A DNA stretch of 40,390 nucleotides. Origin: JADFQT01 sp965216025 (GTDB taxonomy: Bacteria > Chloroflexota > Dehalococcoidia > Lucifugimonadales > UBA3495). The translations under genes and the position numbers were made by a program. The notes beneath the pieces were generated by a model, which was not told the origin of the DNA, did not search any database, and worked only from the letters and a program-made list of their open reading frames with translations. Positions 26,443 to 34,342 of the stretch are shown here, piece after piece. Every line of letters starts with the position of its first letter. Position 1 is the first letter of the stretch. The stretch is taken from positions 1-40,390 of the forward strand of contig CBDCEX010000001.1 in the NCBI GenBank assembly GCA_965216025.1. The letters are read 5' to 3'.

Positions 26443-26514
26443 TCGGGGCGGGCAGATTCGAACTGCCGACCTCCTGGTCCCAAACCAGGCGCCCTGCCGC
26501 TGGGCCACGCCCCG
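26443..26514 (-). tRNA. tRNA-Pro (anticodon TGG)
   Basis: A full cloverleaf reads leftward: acceptor CGGGGCG/CGCCCCG, D-stem GCCC/GGGC, anticodon stem CCTGG/CCAGG around loop TTTGGGA (anticodon TGG), T-stem GGCAG/CTGCC with loop TTCGAAT, and discriminator A. CCA is not encoded. Confidence 0.95.
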
Positions 26515-26691
26515 TTTTAGCTGATTTCGGCTGCCACGGCTGGTTAGCAGCTCAAGATTCAGGAAGCTGCTAACAGAAGTGACCAGCTGATTGTACCGCC
26601 ATTGCCAGCAGGGACGCTAGCGAATCCTCCCCAGGGGCATACAGGTTGTGTGATTAGAAAGGGCTACGGCTTTCCAGCTGCCAGCGCCGAA

Positions 26692-26790
26692 TTAGGAGAG
26701 TATTCCCGCGATGGAAATGAGGAAGAGGATGATAACGAAGCCAGCAGCGGCACCTGAGCAGCCTAAACAGCCTAAGCCGCCCCAACGTAT
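26692..26790 (-). CDS. Possible 32-residue membrane peptide with ATA start
   Basis: The frame following the lipoprotein gene reads (M)RWGGLGCLGCSGAAAGFV and then a hydrophobic helix ending IAGILS, very like short Gly/Cys-rich single-helix proteins. No ATG, GTG or TTG is in frame; the first plausible codon is ATA at 26788-26790, which may be a mutated ATG. It overlaps a plus-strand frame in antisense. Treat as a candidate or a fresh relic. Confidence 0.25.
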   Translation of the reverse strand: MRWGGLGCLGCSGAAAGFVIILFLISIAGILS

Positions 26791-26884
26791 CGAGGAACCA
26801 GCCCTCTCTTCACTGCAGAGAGCTGTAGAACTTCTCCATAGTATGAAGATCAACCTTGCGGGCTCTTTCTTGGAATTGAGATAG
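26711..26884 (+). CDS. Possible 57-residue Pro/Lys-rich peptide
   Basis: ATG at 26711 with TAGGAGAG 12 bases upstream encodes MEMRKRMITKPAAAPEQ, a Pro/Lys repeat and a short helix. It overlaps the end of the lipoprotein gene in antisense and competes with the leftward membrane peptide, so only one, or neither, is likely real. Confidence 0.15.
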   Translation: MEMRKRMITKPAAAPEQPKQPKPPQRIEEPALSSLQRAVELLHSMKINLAGSFLELR

Positions 26885-27925
26885 AGTCATCCGGTAAACG
26901 ATATCGAATTCCTCGTTTAGTTGGTATACATATCCATCATCTATGCCCGCCTTCAGTAAAATAATGCAACCGGGTTCCATCAGAAAGCCATCGCTGATTA
27001 TTCTCAAAAAGCCCGCCTCGTCTTCCTCATGTAGATTAACGGCCTTTACCGACACCTGGTCTGAACCATACTTGTCTACAAGAGCTTTGTATTCTTGGGT
27101 ACGTTTTATGCGCAGGATACCCTCCTCCTCTATGATGGGCGTAGCCGATGGGGACGGGTACGACGCGGGTGTGGGAGTGGCCACAGGAACCGCGAATTCG
27201 CCAAACATGAGGAAGTTGTGGCCTGGGAAGGTGCATACAAACTGGTAGGCGCCGGCCTGAGGAGCGGTAAAACGGACCTCAGCCGCCTCGCCGGGGTTCA
27301 CCAGCCTGGTATTAGCAATCACGTCTGGGTCTCCGGCTTGGACATAGTCGTTGTCCGGGCCTGCCGCAATCCCCCGCTGGGCAACCTGGTTCCCGGTCCC
27401 GTCCAGCACCATCACCCAGTTGTGCTGTACAAGGCGGGATTCGTTGCTAAAGCACAAGACCACATCGGTGCCGGCGGCGACTTCAAACTTGTCTTTATCG
27501 AATTGAAGTACGTCGCCCTTCACTTTGATTTCCAAGTTTGGGTTTTCGCAGAGGTCTGTGGGCGGACACTGCGGCGGGAAGACTTCCCCAAATCCCGCCG
27601 TCACACTTTTGTCCGAGTCCATTGTGATTTCAGCCGTAGAAGCCGAACCCTGAGCTTCTCCTGACCACCCAACAAAGGCCCAGTACGGAGTATCTTTACA
27701 CTCATGGTGGACGGGAGGCGAAGTTGTCAACCTCACCACCGTTCCATAAGGGTAGCTACCGTCTTGGCCTGGCGGTGGGTTCAGCGTGACAGTTCCCCCA
27801 AAGCCTGAAGGTAAGATGTTCACAGTCAGTCTGTAACTGGGCGGCCGATCGGTTGTTGGTGTGGCACTGCAGGCTGCCAGCAGCGCTGAGAGCGCCAATG
27901 CTAGAAGGAGCGCGAACTTGAGCAC
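26810..27925 (-). CDS. Cupredoxin-domain lipoprotein with InlB-like repeat
   Basis: 371 residues from a GTG with AGGAGG 7 bases upstream. A lipobox (LSALLAAC, Cys19) predicts a lipoprotein. Residues 31-114 resemble the divergent InlB/bacterial-repeat fold (YRLTVNILPSGFGGTVTLNPP ... FVGWSGEAQG ... VTAGF). Residues 131-247 are an azurin/plastocyanin-like cupredoxin with the complete type 1 copper set: His168, Cys231, His236 and Met240. After a Pro-rich linker (TPTPASYPSPSATP), a C-terminal domain of about 100 residues is unrecognised. It probably transfers electrons at the cell surface, though the partner is unknown. Confidence 0.85.
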   Translation of the reverse strand: MLKFALLLALALSALLAACSATPTTDRPPSYRLTVNILPSGFGGTVTLNPPPGQDGSYPYGTVVRLTTSPPVHHECKDTPYWAFVGWSGEAQGSASTAEITMDSDKSVTAGFGEVFPPQCPPTDLCENPNLEIKVKGDVLQFDKDKFEVAAGTDVVLCFSNESRLVQHNWVMVLDGTGNQVAQRGIAAGPDNDYVQAGDPDVIANTRLVNPGEAAEVRFTAPQAGAYQFVCTFPGHNFLMFGEFAVPVATPTPASYPSPSATPIIEEEGILRIKRTQEYKALVDKYGSDQVSVKAVNLHEEDEAGFLRIISDGFLMEPGCIILLKAGIDDGYVYQLNEEFDIVYRMTLSQFQERARKVDLHTMEKFYSSLQ

Positions 27926-28104
27926 AGTGATGCCTCCTATCTGGTCTAAGTGTCATGACGATGCCAGGCAGCAGAAACTTCCTGCGGCTGAATAAGATCC
28001 GACTGCGCGGGGACTGGAAGCGTATGGACAGGTGGGGGGTGGACCGCCGCGGGATGGCTTTCCAACCCCCGAAAATCGTCACAACCGGAAGTGGCTCGCC
28101 GGCG

Positions 28105-28547
28105 CTACGCGTCGGGGCGGCCAGCTTCCTGGGCAGTAGTCAAATACTCCTCGTGCTCCCAGACCTGCCTGCGCTGGTCCGGGCCCGGGGGCGCCACCAG
28201 CCGCACCCGCCACCGCATCCTGGTAAGGAACAGAAGGTTCAAAAAGTGGGAGCCACCCAGTATACCACCAGCACCAGGCCCACCTTCATGCTGACCTGCT
28301 CGCTCACTCCCGACATATCCTGTAAAGCGGTGCTGGAGCCAATTTTGATCGCCAGGGTCACGAAGCCGATACTGACCAGGTAGGCTCCCACCACGATCAT
28401 GTGGTTTACCGAGTCGGCCAGGTCTTCCTTGCCCTGAAAAACCTCCACCAGAAATACCCGGCCGTTCTTGTGGAGAGTCCAGCTGACCCAGATGGCCACA
28501 GGCAGGCAAATGACCAGATACCAAAACTCAATCCAAAAAGTTACCAT
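28105..28547 (-). pseudogene. Small two-helix membrane protein, frameshifted
   Basis: The N-terminal frame (ATG 28547) has two hydrophobic helices (FWYLVICLPVAIWVSW and VVGAYLVSIGFVTLAI) and a connecting VFQGKEDLADSVNHM loop. Near 28260 the reading shifts by one base to GSHFLNLLFLTRMR, continuing to stop at 28105 with a charged tail EHEEYLTTAQEAGRPDA. Together this gives about 145 residues. The family is not recognised. An AGGAGG site precedes the ATG. The G15 tract lies 57 bases upstream of the start. Confidence 0.55.
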
Positions 28548-28603
28548 GGAATCCTCCTTTTTTGGGTAGTCTTGACTAGGGTAGTCTTGGGGTTTTGTTT
28601 TTC

Positions 28604-28618
28604 GGGGGGGGGGGGGGG
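28604..28618. repeat. G15 homopolymer in intergenic DNA
   Basis: Fifteen consecutive G residues lie between the end of the YfbK-like gene and the start of the leftward membrane protein gene. Two copies of GGGTAGTCTTG (28564-28574 and 28579-28589) stand beside it. In the leader of the membrane protein, tract length could alter promoter spacing, or the run could be an assembly artefact. Confidence 0.85.
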
Positions 28619-28669
28619 CCGCGCTATGCGGAGTTAATCAGCCGGTGCGGTCAGGGTGGCGCCACTACG

Positions 28670-29927
28670 TCAGGAGGCGTTCTTCGCAGCGACCTGCTCC
28701 GCCCGCGCCACCAGCTCCGCGAACTCGGCCACGGCCGGGTCGTCCGGCAACATGGCGCTTACACGCTGGGCAAGCGCCTGCACCTGCTCTAAGTCACTAT
28801 CCTGGGCCCAGTGGCTCCGGCGAAGGAGTTCGGCGTACTCGGCTACGGCGGCGTCACGCTGGAAGTATGGCGTCGTCTGCTCAAAGGTTAAGCTCAAGTC
28901 GGATCCGTTGAATCCCCGTATGAGTTCCTGCTTAGCACCCGGGTCCGGGCCCTGGTATTCGGCGTGGAGCGTGGCGACGCGGCTCTGGGCGCCTTCCGGG
29001 TCCTTCCGGGAATCCTTCCGGGAATCCTTCCGGGAAACTCACCTCGAACAACGCCGTCACGCTATGGCCTGCCCTTACTTCCTCCGCAACCAGGGTGCTG
29101 GTGGGGTAATCATCGTGGGGCACCCGTTGGTACTCGTAGCCCAACTGCCGGTAGCTGCTCACTACCTCGGGATCGAAGTCGACCGACGCCTTGACGTTCC
29201 GGGCGATCACCGGTGGCATGGCAGGAGAGTCCGGGGGGCTCACCACCGCTCCAGCAGTGCGCGCCTGGAGGCCGATGCGTAACAACCAATCGTTCTCCCC
29301 TCCGAAGGGCGAGGGAGCAGCTTCGATGTGTATGGCGAAGAGCCCTTCGGTCGGGGGCCGGTACCCGTGGTCGAAGGAGTTAATGAACCCCTCCAATCGT
29401 ACCGAAGCGGGGTCTGGCAAACGGCCAGCGTTTAACACCAGGTCCCGCGATTCACCGTAGGACAGTGTGTCCACAGCTACACCAAAGCTGCAGAGGTAGT
29501 TGTGGGATGTATTGATGATAGGGTTGTTCCCGGTGCTCTCGAAGAAGGCGGCGTAGCTAACAGCGCCGCTATCCGCTACCGGCCCACTGGCATTGTCGTA
29601 CCAGTAGCCCCGGACATTTCGGGCCAGCAGGTCCTGGGATGGGTTCTGCCCGGGAGGTAGCAAAACCAGCCAGGCCAATAGCAGAACCACGGCCACCGAT
29701 GCTAAAGAAATACCCGTCAGGCGCAGGGCCGGGGCGCGGCCGCCAACCATAACCAGCGGGCCGAAGGGAGGCAGCTGCCACCATTTCCGGTGGCGCTGCT
29801 GCCGGCGTTGTACCTCCGCCAGGATCGACCGCCACAAATCCCGCCGGGGCGTGACCCCGTCCAGCTTTTCTGCCAGGGCCGCCGCTATCTGTTGATCAAC
29901 CGGGTAATTCGTCCCTTTCTCTACCAT
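28670..29927 (-). pseudogene. YfbK-like membrane protein lacking its VWA core, frameshifted
   Basis: Starts with ATG 29927, overlapping the sigma gene stop by 7 bases. A cytoplasmic N-terminus with basic RRQQRHRKWW precedes one TM helix (about 70-90) and the YfbK-type N-terminal domain (FGVAVDTLSYGESRD, VRLEGFINSFDHGYRPPTEGLFAIHIEAAPSPFG, DWLLRIGLQA). It then jumps to the C-terminal DUF3520 domain (VKASVDFDPEVVSSYRQLGYE, AGHSVTALFEV). The VWA domain with its MIDAS motif, usually between them, is absent. At FPEG repeats (28991-29036) the frame shifts; DUF3520 resumes as AQSRVATLHAEYQG and ends at 28670. Probably an anti-sigma or envelope-sensing partner of the adjacent sigma factor. Confidence 0.75.
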
Positions 29928-30229
29928 GTCTCTACCTCGACCTCCGCTGGGATGTAGGAACAGGCCATTTGATCCGCTTGTCCGCCGATCCTGGCTAACT
30001 TCGCTTCGGCCAGCCCTGGACTGATTGGCGCTTGTGAGTTTTTAGGAATTGGATCGGTCAGCCCTGGTTCCTCTGGCGGCTCCTGCAAGTGGCGCAGGGC
30101 ATCTCCCAGGCGGGCTCGGGCGTAGTGCAGCCGAACCCTCACCGTCGCACGAGGGCAGCCCAGGGCCTGGGAGATCTCAGCTACACTGAAGCTCTTATCC
30201 CACATTTCCCATATGGCTAAAAAGCTTTC
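29921..30229 (-). pseudogene. ECF-type sigma factor, C-terminal (region 4) fragment
   Basis: The open stretch reads ESFLAIWEMWDKSFSVAEIS, then QALGCPRATVRVRLHYARARLGDAL, the helix-turn-helix of sigma region 4 that contacts the -35 element. A Pro-rich, low-complexity tail follows. Region 2 is missing: the frame closes at TGA 30230-30232, where transposon DNA begins. The gene overlaps the YfbK-like start (ATGGTAG), suggesting translational coupling of a sigma/anti-sigma-type pair. Without region 2 it cannot act as a normal sigma factor. Confidence 0.7.
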
Positions 30230-31780
30230 TCAGTAATTCGTCGATGGTCTTTCAACCATTGTCTATTTATGGGCCCTTTTTGCGTGTTTCCAGCTATAAT
30301 AACTCCATGATATGTCCGCTTTGCAGTAATATGCCGTAGGCATCATGGAGGCAGCTGATGGGTGACGGCGAAAAAGCCCCTCTCCGGCTCCAATTCAACC
30401 CCAAAGTCCGCCTGGAATTTCACGGCTCAACCATCACCTCCGACGCTGGTCTTCTTGCCTTTCGAGAGTTTGATGATGCCTTGGGCCTTACCGAAATCGC
30501 TGAGGACTACCTCCAGGAAAGCCGTACCGGACGCAATATCCTTCACCACCTGGTTCCGCTGCTAAGACAGTCGATCTACAGCCGCTTGGCCGGCTACGAC
30601 GACACCAATGACGCAGTGCGCCTTTCCCAAGACCCAGCCATGCGAGTGATCGTGGGATGGCAAGGCTCGGAGCGGAAAGGAACCAGCACCAGTGAGATGG
30701 GCCGGTTCGAGACGGAGTTCCTGACCCAAGAGGACAACCTGAAGGGGCTGGCACGAATAAATACCCAGTGGGTGGAACGAGCTATGGCCCATACCCTACA
30801 CCGGCGAGTAATCCTGGATATGGACAGTTCCGAGAGTCCAGTGCACGGCCAGCAGGAGGGAGCAGCCTATAACGGCCACTTTGAATGCGTCTGCTATCAC
30901 CCTCTCTTTCTGTTCAACCAGTTCGGGGATTGTGAAGCAGCTAAGCTACGGTCAGGCAACGTCCACAGTGCCGATGATTGGCAAGAAGTCCTTGATCCGG
31001 TGGTGGAGCGTTATTTGACAGCAGCGGTCAGGCTGCTGTTTCGTGCTGACGCCGCCTTCGCCAAGCCGGAGATATACGATTATCTGGAAGCAAGAAACAT
31101 CGGCTACGCCATCAGGCTGCGGTCCAACCAGGTGCTGCAGCGGGAGATAGCGCCCCGGCTAATACGGCCTACGGAGTGGCTTTCCCCGAAGCCCATCGTC
31201 TCCTATCATGACTTCGTCTACCAGGCCCAGAGCTGGAACGTTACTCGGAGAGTGGTCTCTAAGGTGGAGTGGCACCAGGGAGAACTGTTTCCCAGAGTGG
31301 GCTTCATCGTCACCAATCTGAGCTATCCAAACATCGGGATAGTCCGCTTTTGCAATGGCCGAGGCACCGCGGAGCAATGGATAAAAGAAGGCAAGTACGC
31401 CCTGAACTGGACGAGGTTGTCCTGCCACAAGTTCGTGGCCAATCAGGTCAGGCTGGAGTTGTTCGTACTGGCTTACAACTTGGGCAACTTCATGAGAAGG
31501 CTAGCCTTACCCCGAATCCACCGATGGACACGGATGGACAGCGTGAGGACAACGGAAGGGGGGTGAGGGAGTACAGGCGCGATAATCCGGGCTCGAACTT
31601 GGGTATACGGGAGGTTGGCGGGCGGTCTGCAGGCGCTTTTGGGGGCGCCGATGGGGCTTACAGTGGCTGTGGCGAGCGAGATGGCGGGATAGGACACGGC
31701 AAGAGGCGCTCGCGGACTGGGCTAGCGCGAGTTTGCGGGGACGTTGGGTTGGCTGGCGGGTCAGTGGCGGACGGGCGCCG

Positions 31781-33082
31781 TCAGGCTGGGAGTGGAATGG
31801 CTCGCAGTCGGGCCAGGGCGCGGCTGAACTGCTCCTCCCAGGGCCAGCGCTTGGGAAGATGCAGGGTGATCCGGCGTGCCGAGCGGGTGAGCCGTCCGGC
31901 CAGGGCGAAGACCCGCCGCCGGAGGGTCTTGGTGGTCACGATCTGCTCATCCAGGCCGATGCGGGCTGTCCAGCGAGCCAGGTTGTGGGCCATCACCTGT
32001 ACCGCCAGCCAGGCGCCGTTGGGGGCGAAGCAGCCCGAGGGGAGATGGTTCAGCCCGACGCCGTACTTGAGGTCGCGTATCGCATTCTCGATCTCGGCGT
32101 GGCGGCGGTGGTCAGCCTCCAGTTCCAGGGTCTCCCCGTCCCGGTCGGTGATGAAGCCGTGATAGCTGTAGGTGGCGAAGAGAGCCAGTTGAGAACCGGG
32201 CGCCGGCTTCACCCGCCGGACGATGAGCCGTACCGGCGCGGCATCCGGCTCACTCTGGAAGGGGGTGTAGGTGGTTTCGGCCACATCGGCGGCGCCGTCC
32301 ATCCAGTAAGGAATCGGCGTCCAGGCATCTTCGGGTATCGCCTCGATGAGATTGTGCAGGCTTTTGTGCTGGCGGATGGTGATGGAGAAGCGGACATCCA
32401 TCCGGCGGCAGACGGCGACCACGGCGTGGGTATAGAAGCCGCTGTCAGCCCGCATGGTGAGCTGCCCGCTGGCCCCGCCGCAGCGAACCCGGCTCACCGT
32501 CTCACGCAGGAAGTGGGCGGCGCCCCGGGCGGTGATGGCCCGGCCCTCGCGCAGGCGGGCCATCAGCACGTCGCCGGTTCCGGCGGCGACGGCCAGCAGT
32601 GGGTGATAGCCCCGCGCGCCGGTATAGCCGTGATGGCGGGCGCCCTCCTTGGCCAGTCCGTAAGGCTCGCAGATCGTCGAATCAAGGTCGATGGTGAATG
32701 GCGCGTCGCCGGGTCCGGCCCCCGCCTTCCAGGCCCGGGCCAGCAACTCGCGGCTCACCCCGTCCAGCTGGCGGACGTGGCCCCAGGTGAAGCTGCGCAG
32801 GAAGGTGCCCAGGGTGGATGGCGCTTTGACTACGCAGCCGAGAGCGCAGGCCGTCCTGCCGGTGCGCAACGCATCGGCGTCGTCGATGCAGTCGCCGCCC
32901 GCCAGCGCCGAGGCGACCAGCGTCATTATCTTGTCGCCGGTGTTGGCTCGGCCTGGGGCCCGGCCCAGGTCCAGGTGCCGGTCAACTAGTTGGGAAAGGA
33001 CGAGGTGCAAGGCCAAGGTGGCGGGAAGAATCAGCCCGGCATTGTTGACCAGGCGGTGGTCGTCGAAGCAGGGCCTTTTCAT
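31781..33082 (-). CDS. IS1380-family transposase of element X (5' end rebuilt by ISAs1)
   Basis: 433 residues, nearly identical to the Y transposase. Core motifs are FTIDLDSTICE (Asp), LTMRADSGFYTHA (Asp) and EIENAIRDLKYGVGLNHL (Glu). The original first 14 residues (MLPRNQPDGIHIAF) lie beyond ISAs1 at 34343-34396; the present start codon and MKRPC come from the ISAs1 end. Compared with Y it has four extra residues (KSLH) after RQH, and a diverged patch near the N-terminus. It might still be translated if ISAs1 supplies signals, but it no longer has its own promoter. Confidence 0.88.
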   Translation of the reverse strand: MKRPCFDDHRLVNNAGLILPATLALHLVLSQLVDRHLDLGRAPGRANTGDKIMTLVASALAGGDCIDDADALRTGRTACALGCVVKAPSTLGTFLRSFTWGHVRQLDGVSRELLARAWKAGAGPGDAPFTIDLDSTICEPYGLAKEGARHHGYTGARGYHPLLAVAAGTGDVLMARLREGRAITARGAAHFLRETVSRVRCGGASGQLTMRADSGFYTHAVVAVCRRMDVRFSITIRQHKSLHNLIEAIPEDAWTPIPYWMDGAADVAETTYTPFQSEPDAAPVRLIVRRVKPAPGSQLALFATYSYHGFITDRDGETLELEADHRRHAEIENAIRDLKYGVGLNHLPSGCFAPNGAWLAVQVMAHNLARWTARIGLDEQIVTTKTLRRRVFALAGRLTRSARRITLHLPKRWPWEEQFSRALARLRAIPLPA

Positions 33083-34342
33083 TTTCTCAAAATAGTATAA
33101 AATTATTTACCAGTTTAAGCGGGAGGGAAGGATGATGACTTTGAGAGAAACGCTGGATTTGGTGCCTGACTTCCGGAGTAGCCAAGGGCGACGCCACTCT
33201 TTGGGGGCGATCCTGGCCTTGGCCACCTGTGCCATGCTGTGCGGCGCCCGCAGCTTATACGCCATAGCTCAATGGGGGCGGGACCAAGGGGGTGCTACGG
33301 CGCAGCTTTTGGGGTTCAGCCAGGAGAAGACACCCTGCGTGGCCACCCTCCACCGGGTGTTCAAGGGCCTGGACGTGGCGGCCTTTGAGGCAGAAGTCGG
33401 CAACTGGCTGGCAAATAGCGGGGTAGAGGCGGATGACCCCCTGTCCCTGGACGGGAAAACCTTGCGAGGGGTCCACGGCCAAGAGATACCCGGGGTCCAT
33501 CTGGTGTCGGCCTACGCTAGCCGCGCTGGGGCAGTGCTGGCGCAGGTAGCTGCGCCGGGCAAAGGGGAAGAATTGGCGGCGGTCAAAGAAGTATTGGGCC
33601 AGGTACCCCTGAAGGGTCGGGTAGTAGTAGCTGATGCCTTACTGACCCAACGGAAAGTCTGTGAGCAGATTGTGGCAGGCGGCGGAGAGTATCTGCTGCC
33701 AGTTAAAGAGAATCAGCCCACCTTGCGCCGAGACTTGGAGGTGGCTTTTTCCCCTGCTAGGAACTGAGAGGGCTGGTGGGCCAACCGTACCTCCCTGGCT
33801 AGCAGCGGAGTGGCGAGCACGCGGGGCCAAGCTGACGGTCTGGGCCGATACTCCAGTAAAGCGGCGTCATGGGCGGCTGGAGCGGCGAGAGTTGTGGGCC
33901 TTGGCCGACCCAGAGCTAAATGGCTACGTGGGCAGCGCTGGGACGGTCGGGGAAGCGTGGCCGCATCTGCAACAGGTGTGTCGGCTAGAGCGCCAGCGGG
34001 TCGTGAAGGGCAAGAAACAGGTGGCTGTGAGCTATGCAATTAGCAGTCTCCCAGCCACTGATGCCGATGCCAGGCGATTGTTGAGCCTTTCCCGTGGGCA
34101 CTGGGGCATCGAGAACCGCCTCCACTGGGTACGGGATGTGACCTTCGACGAGGACCGCTCTCAGGTGCGCACTGGGGCCGCCCCTCAGGTTCTGGCGGGC
34201 CTGCGGAACCTGGTCATCAGCTTGGTACGTCGGGCTGGGCATTCCAACGTAGCCGCTGCCCTACGCCGCCACAATGCCCATCTCAGCGAAGCTTTTGACA
34301 TGATGGGCTTTACCTACCAGGCAGGAGAATGAAAAGGCCCTG
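33069..34342 (+). mobile_element. ISAs1-family insertion sequence
   Basis: 1274 bp with inverted ends CAGGGCCTTTTCATT (left, 33069) and its complement at 34328-34342. A perfect 9-bp duplication TCGTCGAAG flanks it (33060-33068 and 34343-34351). It is inserted in the 5' end of the IS1380-X transposase gene. Confidence 0.92.
33132..34332 (+). pseudogene. ISAs1-family transposase, one-base frameshift
   Basis: The first frame (33132-33767, with GGGAGGGAAGG just upstream) encodes MTLRETLDLVPDFRSSQGRR, SLDGKTLRG (Asp) and VVADALLTQ (Asp). The second (to 34332) encodes FPLLGTERAGG, RGHWGIENRLHWVRDVTFDED (Glu) and FDMMGFTYQAGE. The shift is at GCTTTTTCCCC near 33748; removing one base restores a single chain of about 400 residues. 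The direction of shift does not fit the -1 programmed frameshifting of some IS families, so mutation or base error is more likely. Confidence 0.88.

Noticed and set aside
31733..32989. 418-codon plus-strand frame opposite the IS1380-X transposase
   Set aside because: Same shadow frame recurs in copy Y (38575-40053); the leftward frame has the DDE motifs. High GC keeps the antisense open.
33740..33770. Programmed frameshift in the ISAs1 transposase
   Set aside because: The two frames are related by a one-base insertion (or two-base loss), not the -1 slip on A6G or T-rich heptamers used by IS3/IS1; ISAs1 transposases are normally one frame.
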